A DNA stretch of 64,000 bases from an uncultured Chitinophaga sp. Lineage in GTDB: Bacteria; Bacteroidota; Bacteroidia; Chitinophagales; Chitinophagaceae. Below the pieces are notes generated by a model. It was given only the letters and a program-made list of their open reading frames with translations, did no database searches and was not told the origin of the DNA. The stretch spans positions 62,001 through 126,000 of the forward strand of contig NZ_CALEJS010000025.1 of assembly GCF_937898475.1 (NCBI RefSeq), written 5' to 3'. Made by a program: the position numbers and the translations under genes. Each line of letters opens with the position of its first letter. Position 1 is the stretch's first letter. This document shows, piece by piece, positions 56,960 through 64,000 of this stretch.

Positions 56960-59900
56960 TTAAAAGCTCAATTTCACATTTGCGCCGATTGTTCGAGACG
57001 CAGCACTTGTACCGCGATCAATACCCTGGCTTACAAAGCTGGTACCTATACCCACTTCAGGATCGAGGTTAGGCAAGGTTTTATAGAAGTAAAACAGGTT
57101 ACGTCCAAAAAGCCCTACAGTCAGGTGCTGTACTTTTGCTTTGTTGGCAAGCCTTACTGGTAGGGTATAATTCAGTGACACCTCACGCAGCTTAATGAAA
57201 TTGTTGTCATACACTGCAGTTTTATAAGAGTTAGTGCTGGACCCACCTGCATAATTGCCCCAGGTATAAGTGTTAAAGTAATATTCTCCGGCGGTGATGA
57301 TTTTCTCATTCTTTTTACCGGTTGCATCAACGCCTTCCAGTATGATACCGTCATCGTATTTCGTTCCACCCGGAATAGGAGTAAGGCTCCTGCTTTCGGC
57401 CCCAGTGGCATCCTCGTAGTAAGTTAAACCACCACGGGCAGCATCCCGATACTGTAATGTGCTCTTAAACATCCCGGCGCCGGTAGCGTAGTAGTTGGTC
57501 GGTGAAAGAATCTGGCCTCCCCAACGGAAGTCTATCAGAAAGTTAAGGTTCCAGTTCTTATAACGAACATTGTTGCCAAGGCCGCCTACGAGGTCGGCCT
57601 GGATGTTACCAACTTTCAGGCGGGTGTCGAAATCACTGTCGTATAAACCTCTGTCATTAACTATATAGTTACCGTCTGCGTCTTTTTTATAATCCCAAAC
57701 GATGATATCACCCGCTGCCTGGCCAATGTTAGCTACTATCTGTGCAGATCCACCATCCAGGTCTAACAGCATCAGCTGGTCTAGTCCGCTTGTCAAACTT
57801 TTAAGCTTGTTCCTGTTATGTGCGATAGTACCACGGATGTTCCATTCAAAATCCCTTTGAGCGATCGGAGTAGCATAAATAGCCGCTTCTATACCGTAGT
57901 TGTTCAGATCCCCGACATTCTGCCAGATGTTTCTGGCGCCGGTAGAAGTAGGTACGTCCATCTTCGCGATCTGCCCTTTGATCGTATTGTTATAATAAGA
58001 TACGTCAAAGCCCAGACGGTTCTCATACATTTTGGTTTCCCAACCTACTTCAAACTCATGCTTAAACTCCGGCTTTAAACCATCATTACCATATTCGTAG
58101 TTGGCATGCATATAGCCCACAGAGTTAACAGAAGTACCAGTATACACAACATTTGCCCTGTACAGATCGGGAGGTGTTGCGGCCACACCGTATGATGCCC
58201 TGATCTTGCTGTAGTCAATAAAATTGGGCAAGCGTAACGCACGGCTCAGTTCCAGTGAAAGGCTTACGCTTGGATAGAAATAAGTGTTGTTGCCCGGGGC
58301 CAGTGTGGAAACTCTTTCATAACGGCCGGTACCTTCCAGGAACAGGAAGTTGCGGTAACTCAGGCCGAGGATGCCAAATACACCATCCTGAAGGTAGGAA
58401 GTTCGCCTGTTCCGATCTTTTCCTTCAACCGCACTTTTCGAAGCGTTCATAGTAAACCAGTTTTCCTGTAACAGGCCATCTTTTGTTTCCATCAGGCTGT
58501 AGCGGTTATCCTGTTTACGCGCCTGGTAACCTAAGCTGGCATTCAGGGTGAACTTGGAAGAAAGGTCTTTGTTATAAGATAACAACAGATCACCATAAGC
58601 AATGCTATACTGATTGCCAGCAGTACCGTACATGCCGGATTCACCGAATGCGAGCGGATACTCTGAATAGTTTTTAGTTTCTGAAGTGTACCCGGTAAAG
58701 TCGTTACCCATACGACCGCGGAATTTCAGTCCTTTTCCGAAATCATAGTTCAGGGTAAAGCTGGATATTACACGGTTAGATCTTTCATCATAACTATTCT
58801 TCAGCTGCTTCCAGAGGAAGTCCATAAAGTCATAGGCACGGATATTTACTTTCAGTGCTTCTTCTGGGTCTTTCTGGGTTTCATCAAATCTTACCCATTT
58901 ATATCCTTTGGAAGTCTGATATTTTTTCATATAAACATCCATATCATCTGCTGCGCTGAAGAAACCACCATAGTTAGCAGTGATCCGGTTGATCTGCTCG
59001 GGGCGGTTATGGACAAACTCATTTACATAGGTAACCACCACGTCAGTACTCAGCCTATTATTAACTTTATAGGTAGTGTTGAAGTTAAAGGTGTTCTTCT
59101 CCTGTTTACCACCGATCTGTACACCTTTATAATCGTTACGTGTATACGAGAAACGATAATTTACCTTTTCGTTTGAATTACTTAACGCTATGTTAGCTAT
59201 TGAGCTGTAACCCGTCTGGTAAAACTTCTTCCATACATCATCGTGTGCTACATATTTAACCATGCTGCCATCCCAGTATAAAACCTCTCTTCCATCGAAT
59301 TTAGGACCAAACTGACCTTCTGCACGATAATTGGGCCTTACATCGCCGATACCATCACCAGTCACATCATTAGTCAACCATCCTTCGGCATTTGTGCCGT
59401 AGTCAAGCATGCTCTGCAGACGGGGACGGCCAGGACCGTATTCAGTCTGAATATCAGGCAGCACAGATGCCTTTTCTATACCATAAGAATAGTTGAAGTC
59501 AACACCCAAACCTGCTTTTCTTGAGCCGTTTTTGGTAGTGATCATTATTACGCCGTTACTTCCGCTGGAACCATACAATGCTGTTGCGGCAGCACCTTTC
59601 AGTATATCCACATTCTGGATGTTGTCAGGGTTAATGTCCAGCAAGCTATTACCGCGAATACGGCTATCTACGTCATAACTTTCAATATTCACCTGGTCAG
59701 TACGAATAGGTACACCGTCCACTACGATCAGCGGCTGGTTATCACCATTGATCGAGTTCAGGCCCCTGATCTTGATTACAGCGGCACTGGTACCACCACC
59801 AGGTGCAGTCTGAATGCTTACACCGGCAGCTTTACCATATAATGCAGAGGCAAAGTTCGTAGGATTAGCTTTTTGAATATCCTCGCCAGATACGTTAGAA

Positions 59901-60268
59901 ACTGCATACCCCAGCTTACGGCGTTCTCTTTTGATACCCATAGCTGTTACCACCACTTCATTCAGGCCGCGGCTGTCCTGGGTCATACGGATAGCCAATG
60001 ACACACGGCCATTTAAGGGCACATCCTGTTTTAAATAACCTATATACGTGAAAACGAGTGCTCCCTCAGGGTCGGCACTCAGTCTAAAAGCACCATTCTG
60101 GTCTGTCAGCGTACCGTTGGAAGTATTTTTTTCCTGTACACTCACACCCACCAGCGGGCTTCCTTTTTCATCCTGCACGATACCAGCTATGGTTTTCTTT
60201 TCCTGTGCCAAAACAATATTGGTGCACAAAAGGAAAAGTACCGCGCAAAAGAGGAGCGATCTTTTCAT
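56960..60268 (-). CDS. SusC/RagA-family TonB-linked outer-membrane receptor
   Basis: An 1102-residue pore. Signal peptide (LLFCAVLFLLCTNIVLAQ), then a carboxypeptidase-regulatory-like domain (TIAGIVQDEKGSPLVGVSVQ) without an STN signalling domain, a plug domain (GLNEVVVTAMGIKRERR, the SusC TonB-box region, and LKGAAATALYGSSGSNGVI), and the beta-barrel ending ASRTIGANVKLSF, a terminal aromatic residue as in Bam substrates. It imports the glycan fragments bound by SusD. Absence of STN means it does not itself signal to an anti-sigma factor. First gene of the operon. Confidence 0.92.
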   Translation of the reverse strand: MKRSLLFCAVLFLLCTNIVLAQEKKTIAGIVQDEKGSPLVGVSVQEKNTSNGTLTDQNGAFRLSADPEGALVFTYIGYLKQDVPLNGRVSLAIRMTQDSRGLNEVVVTAMGIKRERRKLGYAVSNVSGEDIQKANPTNFASALYGKAAGVSIQTAPGGGTSAAVIKIRGLNSINGDNQPLIVVDGVPIRTDQVNIESYDVDSRIRGNSLLDINPDNIQNVDILKGAAATALYGSSGSNGVIMITTKNGSRKAGLGVDFNYSYGIEKASVLPDIQTEYGPGRPRLQSMLDYGTNAEGWLTNDVTGDGIGDVRPNYRAEGQFGPKFDGREVLYWDGSMVKYVAHDDVWKKFYQTGYSSIANIALSNSNEKVNYRFSYTRNDYKGVQIGGKQEKNTFNFNTTYKVNNRLSTDVVVTYVNEFVHNRPEQINRITANYGGFFSAADDMDVYMKKYQTSKGYKWVRFDETQKDPEEALKVNIRAYDFMDFLWKQLKNSYDERSNRVISSFTLNYDFGKGLKFRGRMGNDFTGYTSETKNYSEYPLAFGESGMYGTAGNQYSIAYGDLLLSYNKDLSSKFTLNASLGYQARKQDNRYSLMETKDGLLQENWFTMNASKSAVEGKDRNRRTSYLQDGVFGILGLSYRNFLFLEGTGRYERVSTLAPGNNTYFYPSVSLSLELSRALRLPNFIDYSKIRASYGVAATPPDLYRANVVYTGTSVNSVGYMHANYEYGNDGLKPEFKHEFEVGWETKMYENRLGFDVSYYNNTIKGQIAKMDVPTSTGARNIWQNVGDLNNYGIEAAIYATPIAQRDFEWNIRGTIAHNRNKLKSLTSGLDQLMLLDLDGGSAQIVANIGQAAGDIIVWDYKKDADGNYIVNDRGLYDSDFDTRLKVGNIQADLVGGLGNNVRYKNWNLNFLIDFRWGGQILSPTNYYATGAGMFKSTLQYRDAARGGLTYYEDATGAESRSLTPIPGGTKYDDGIILEGVDATGKKNEKIITAGEYYFNTYTWGNYAGGSSTNSYKTAVYDNNFIKLREVSLNYTLPVRLANKAKVQHLTVGLFGRNLFYFYKTLPNLDPEVGIGTSFVSQGIDRGTSAASRTIGANVKLSF

Positions 60269-60927
60269 TTTACTCTTTTTTAGATTAATACTTATAGTGT
60301 TGAAAGCGGTTATATACGATCAATGATTGGCATAGTTTATCTGCATCCTGTTTGGATGATCATCTGTTGGCTAACAATAGTTATTCGCTGTTTCGCACCA
60401 GGTCTACATTTCAGGCATAAGGAATAATTATTGCCGCACGCTTACGCGTTATGCAACGCCTGGTTCATGTTACAAGAGAAGGGTAAATTTTTTTCATACT
60501 CATAGGTTTTCATTAGGTTTTAAAAAGGGAATCCAACTGTTGGCACTACTAACAAAACAGGCTTTTCAGCGGATATTCATAGTATAGTTTTTACAACAAA
60601 AAGGTATTATAATATGATGTAATATAGTAATTTATTGAATAATAGTAAAAATTATTATATGTCTGTCACTGTTGTCCCTTCAGGGCTAATCATTGTCTCT
60701 GGCAAAAACCAGCGCTTTCCTAACCTATTCCTGTTTAATGTGATACTCCCAATACCTGGCCGTATAACTGCACTATAACCCAATACATCTAATTAAGTCT
60801 TATGATAAAAGAACATTAATCATTTATGATTGATTATTATACAGTCAGTTAACGACACCCAAACATAGATAAATTTTTTATAATTTACAAGGTTATACCA
60901 TCATTTTCAACAAAATGTTAAAAAAGC
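60269..60927. other. Gene-free upstream region of the SusC operon
   Basis: No gene. The sequence is AT-rich (60480-60900 especially) with short self-complementary tracts such as TTGGCTAACAATAG near 60372, but nothing I can name. It most likely holds the promoter and leader of the SusC operon. I see no clear TTTGG/TAnnTTTG pair. Confidence 0.3.
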
Positions 60928-61021
60928 CATGGCCGGTGATCCATCGTCCATAGCATATCCGTAAACAGGCAGATAGTTTGCCTTACCGTACATGTTATGG
61001 ACGATGGAGCACCGGCCATGA
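60928..61021 (-). terminator. Long hairpin terminator after the second SusD gene (E2, CCATCGTC family)
   Basis: CATGGCCGGTG-A-TCCATCGTCCATA (60932-60956) is mirrored by TTATGGACGATGG-AGCACCGGCCATG (60995-61020), a stem of about 25 pairs with a few mismatches and a loop of about 40 bases. On the minus strand it is followed by GCTTTTTTAAC. It shares words with the palindrome at 8273-8297 and ends 26 bases after the SusD stop. Confidence 0.7.
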
Positions 61022-61046
61022 CCTATAAATCCACTAAACCATCTTG

Positions 61047-62630
61047 CTATTTATCCCACCACACACGGGAAGTAAGCAGATCTGCGGCAGGCGTGAGGCG
61101 GCTTACGCCATCCCTGTAGTTGTCCGCATTGCTTAACTGCTCCGTAGACAGATAGATCATCCGCCGGGGAATAGTACCGCCGGTTATATTACCGGGATAC
61201 ACCACCGGCGTCAGTTTCGGATAACCAGACCTGCGCCAGTTACTCCAGGTTTCCGTAAAATTGAAGATCGTTGCCGCCCAATATTGGGTATTGATCTTTT
61301 CCAGCGCTGTTTCCACCGAAGATTCGTCTAACGGGTGCGCTGCTACGTAATCCTGGATATCATTGGGAGCAATGGCAGCTGCAGCATCAAACTGCGCCAT
61401 CTGCTGCATAGCGCCTGCTACCCCGTTGGCGTAGTGCTGCGCTGCGGTACCAGGCACATTCCAGTTACGGATCTTTGCTTCTGCCAGCAGCAGTTCAGAT
61501 TCTGCATAGGTGAGCACAAAATCAGTTCCATTACGTTTCATAAATACATTTACACGCGGGCGGGAGTATTTACCCAGCGGGGCAATGTCCCCACCTGTAC
61601 CTGTGCCGCCGGGATAGTCTGCCCGTTTACGGATATCCGTTGCACCGCCCAGCAGATCATACCCATTGGGTAAGCCTATCTGCATACTGGAGTCCGTATT
61701 ACCGGTAAGTGTCTCATTGCTGTTGTTGGCCAGGCCTGCGGGAGGAACCTCCCCTATCACGCCCAGGCGGGGATCATTATTGGCCCTCAGGAAATCAATA
61801 AAGGTCTTGCTCCAGCGTACTTCCCTGAAATCATCGCCCGTAAGCAAAGCGTTGGAAGTATTGTCCTGCGCCTTGGTAGCATCGCATATTACATAAGCGT
61901 TATCATTAACACCACTTAAAGTGCCGCCAGCAGCTGCTTTCTCAGCCCATTGCTGCGCGGTAGCAGGGTCTGCCTTTGTTAAGCGCATGGCTACACGTAG
62001 CATTAATGAATAGCCGAACCTTTTCCATTTGGCAATATCGCCTTTATAGAAAAGGTCGTTCACCGGCGCCGGTTGCGAGGGGTCCAGCGCAGTAATAGCG
62101 GTATCCAGTTGCTTCAGCATTAGGTTATAGATATCCTGCTGGCGGTCGTACTTGGGTTTGGTGATCCCTTCTTTTGCCCGGTTTGCTTCTGTGTAAGGCA
62201 CATCGCCATAAGCATCCGTACAACGCTGCAGGATCAGCACATACATGATCTTGCCAATGTTATACAGGTTTACATCCTTGTCTTTCGTAAGCCGCATCAT
62301 CTCGTAGATCCTGCTGGAATTGGAATAACATTCTGAAAAGATCCTGCCCTGGTAATCAGTAGAGCCGCCGGTATTTATATACTTGTCTCCATTGCCATAA
62401 TAGTTGAAGGTAGAAGCCAGTATCTGTATGCTGGTGCTGGGATATAGCAACTGCGAATAACCCGGACTGGCAAAGTTATACTGTGCAAAACTAAGCAGGG
62501 AATTAGGATCAAAATTCTCTTCTGTACCCTGCGTTGGATCTGTATTGATCTCGTCGAATTTCTTTGTGCACCCTGTCAGCAGTATCACCGTCACGATGCC
62601 GATATATAAACAAATCTTTTGCATACTCAT
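61047..62630 (-). CDS. SusD/RagB-family outer-membrane lipoprotein (second locus)
   Basis: A 527-residue lipoprotein. The signal ends in LLTGCTKKFDEINTDP (Cys-21), where the FDEINTDPT stretch is the usual start of the SusD-like_2 subfamily. RCTDAYGDVPYTEANRAKEG and YSLMLRVAMRLTKADPATA are landmark segments. It pairs with the SusC gene beginning beyond the window. Start could be the ATG at 62630 or the one two codons later. Confidence 0.9.
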   Translation of the reverse strand: MSMQKICLYIGIVTVILLTGCTKKFDEINTDPTQGTEENFDPNSLLSFAQYNFASPGYSQLLYPSTSIQILASTFNYYGNGDKYINTGGSTDYQGRIFSECYSNSSRIYEMMRLTKDKDVNLYNIGKIMYVLILQRCTDAYGDVPYTEANRAKEGITKPKYDRQQDIYNLMLKQLDTAITALDPSQPAPVNDLFYKGDIAKWKRFGYSLMLRVAMRLTKADPATAQQWAEKAAAGGTLSGVNDNAYVICDATKAQDNTSNALLTGDDFREVRWSKTFIDFLRANNDPRLGVIGEVPPAGLANNSNETLTGNTDSSMQIGLPNGYDLLGGATDIRKRADYPGGTGTGGDIAPLGKYSRPRVNVFMKRNGTDFVLTYAESELLLAEAKIRNWNVPGTAAQHYANGVAGAMQQMAQFDAAAAIAPNDIQDYVAAHPLDESSVETALEKINTQYWAATIFNFTETWSNWRRSGYPKLTPVVYPGNITGGTIPRRMIYLSTEQLSNADNYRDGVSRLTPAADLLTSRVWWDK

Positions 62631-62632
62631 TA

Positions 62633-64000
62633 CTACTTTTTGAATTTAAAGTTCACATTCACACCATAGGTCCGTACAGCCGGTAGGTTGCCGCCTTCCA
62701 GGCCCGCCGCCTTTATATCAGAAGAGAAGCCTGCTTCCGGATCAATATTGGGTGTACGTTTCATGATGGTCCAAAGGTTCCTTCCCACCAGAGAAACAGC
62801 AATAGCCTGGAAGGGCGTGTGCTCAAACCATGCAGTGGGGAATGTGTATCCCAGGGTCACCTGCCGCAATTTGATAAAGCTGCCATCCAGAACAGACAAA
62901 GCGGAGATATTCTGTGCCAGCTGGGGATAATAATTGTAAGCGGCTACGTTGGTAGTGTTGGGCGCTCCGCTTTCTGTTACACCGGGCGCAACTACACCTG
63001 TTTCCCTGCCGTCCAGTGTCATCTTGTTAAGACCATCTACTATTGAATAATAGTTGGTGGCGGAGAGGATCTTGTTGTTATACTTGAAATCTATCAGGAA
63101 AGACAGGTTGAAGTTCTTATACGCAAAATCGTTGTTTAAACCGCCGAACACATTGGGCAGCGCAGAACCCATCGGTTTGAGATCGCCACGCTCAGGAATG
63201 CCGTTATCGCCAATGATCACATTGCCTTTATCATCCCGCTTATAATCATACGCCAGGATCTGCGCTATAGGCAATCCTTTTACAATAGCCACATTGCCGT
63301 TGCCAGGCCTGTAGGCAGTCAGGTTAATAGCTGCAGGATTTTCCGTACCATCTATATCCACTACCAGGTTCTTCACGTAGGTAATATTGAAGGAAGCGTT
63401 CCAGGTGAATGATTTGGATTGTATGGGCGTGCCGCTCAACATTGCTTCCACACCGCTGTTACGGGTTGCACCCAGGTTGAGCGTTTGCGTAAGGAAACCG
63501 GATGCGTTGGAAATGCTCGCAGAGATAATCTCTCCGTTGGTTTGACGACGGAAATAGGAGACATCAAGACCCAGCCTGTTCTGCAGGAACTTCAGCTCTG
63601 TACCAACTTCAAATTCCTTAAGGCGGTAAGGCTGCAGATCAAGGTTGGGCAGGTTATCGTCAAAGGTGCCCAGCGGCTGACCGTTAATGGTATTGGATAT
63701 CTTATAGTACTGCTGCGTTTTATAAGGCTGCGCCTCACCGCTGGTTTGCGCGAAGGAAGCACGCAATTTACCAAAGCTCAGGAAAGGGAGGTGAGTCAGC
63801 TCAGAGAAAATAAAGCTACCGGTTACTGACGGTGTAAAAATTCCCCTGTTATTGCTGGGTAAAGTAGAGAACACGTCATACCGGCCGGTGGTTCCGATGT
63901 TCAGAAAACCCTTATAGGTGAAGTCTGCAGTATAATATGCTGAATTTGTCTGCAATTCCTGGTACAGGTAATTGGATGCCAGGTTAGTGAGGTTAGACGG
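62633..64000 (-). CDS. SusC/RagA-family TonB-linked receptor (C-terminal part; runs off the window)
   Basis: The frame is open from the stop at 62633 to the right edge, giving about 455 residues of outer-membrane barrel. Landmarks: LKEFEVGTELKFLQNRLGLD, RNSGVEAMLSGTPIQSKSF, ILAYDYKRDDKGN and the end RTYGVNVNFKFKK. The N-terminal plug and signal peptide lie outside. The stop is 3 bases before the SusD start, so the pair is translationally linked. Substrate unknown. Confidence 0.9.
   Translation of the reverse strand, partial: PSNLTNLASNYLYQELQTNSAYYTADFTYKGFLNIGTTGRYDVFSTLPSNNRGIFTPSVTGSFIFSELTHLPFLSFGKLRASFAQTSGEAQPYKTQQYYKISNTINGQPLGTFDDNLPNLDLQPYRLKEFEVGTELKFLQNRLGLDVSYFRRQTNGEIISASISNASGFLTQTLNLGATRNSGVEAMLSGTPIQSKSFTWNASFNITYVKNLVVDIDGTENPAAINLTAYRPGNGNVAIVKGLPIAQILAYDYKRDDKGNVIIGDNGIPERGDLKPMGSALPNVFGGLNNDFAYKNFNLSFLIDFKYNNKILSATNYYSIVDGLNKMTLDGRETGVVAPGVTESGAPNTTNVAAYNYYPQLAQNISALSVLDGSFIKLRQVTLGYTFPTAWFEHTPFQAIAVSLVGRNLWTIMKRTPNIDPEAGFSSDIKAAGLEGGNLPAVRTYGVNVNFKFKK

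Noticed and set aside
1..64000. tRNA, rRNA, prophage, insertion sequences or biosynthetic gene clusters
   Set aside because: I looked for anticodon-arm patterns, rRNA landmarks, transposase and integrase motifs and found none I could support.

Overview
The window is a stretch of a Bacteroidota chromosome, most likely a Chitinophagaceae/Chitinophaga-type soil bacterium. The evidence is two SusC/SusD loci, a C-terminal gliding/T9SS-type (CHU_C) sorting domain, Bacteroidota-type promoters (TTTGG, about 19 nt, TAnnTTTG), weak ribosome-binding sites, and two-gene ECF sigma/anti-sigma modules. No rRNA, tRNA, CRISPR, prophage or insertion sequence was found.

Layout. 1-3.6 kb: tail of an unknown gene, an orphan molybdenum hydroxylase large subunit, a tiny hydrophobic peptide and a secreted FKBP isomerase. 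3.7-11.7 kb (minus strand): an aromatic amino acid operon read pheA, aminotransferase, tyrA, DAHP synthase/chorismate mutase, aroB, aroA, aroC. It is preceded by a leader peptide with eleven consecutive Phe/Tyr codons and an antiterminator/terminator pair. 11.9-15.1 kb: a lipoprotein, an ECF sigma factor facing away from it, an anti-sigma-like/HtrA-like protease fusion, a carboxypeptidase-regulatory-like protein and CsbD. 15.1-22.4 kb: sugar metabolism (aldose epimerase, sodium/sugar symporter, xylulokinase), DinB, a gene remnant and two oxidoreductases. 22.6-30.7 kb (minus): ilvE, ilvD, ilvB, ilvN, ilvC, ilvA behind a second leader-peptide attenuator rich in Ile/Val. 30.8-35.5 kb: a hexosamine kinase-like gene and a nucleotidyltransferase opposite a GH20 hexosaminidase, a plausible amino-sugar salvage set. 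35.5-51.5 kb: housekeeping genes (lipB, an RluA-family synthase, def, ruvX, ubiA-like, trmH-like, mutS), secreted proteins and a tandem pair of ECF sigma/anti-sigma modules. 51.6-64 kb (minus): a polysaccharide utilisation locus (SusC, SusD, GH92, sialate O-acetylesterase-like) and a second SusC/SusD pair cut by the window end.

The most striking feature outside the genes is that about twenty intergenic gaps carry arrays of short words arranged as inverted repeats (left arm, short spacer, reverse-complement right arm). They fall into a few word families: CCAAATTCC/GGAATTTGG, GTTTGAAG/CTTCAAAC, TAGCTGTTAGC, AATTAATAATT and CCATCGTCCAT. All lie between genes, and at the mutS/trmH gap the word arms appear to supply the -33 boxes of two divergent, nearly leaderless promoters.

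Other points worth attention are the two attenuators, which share one architecture (the last leader codons pair with the 5' arm of the terminator), a mirrored GGGTTACC-N15-TATWAA motif shared by the lipoprotein and sigma genes, and a duplicated sigma/anti-sigma module whose second anti-sigma is reduced to an 82-residue domain with no membrane anchor. All functional statements rest on reading motifs by eye; no database search was possible.
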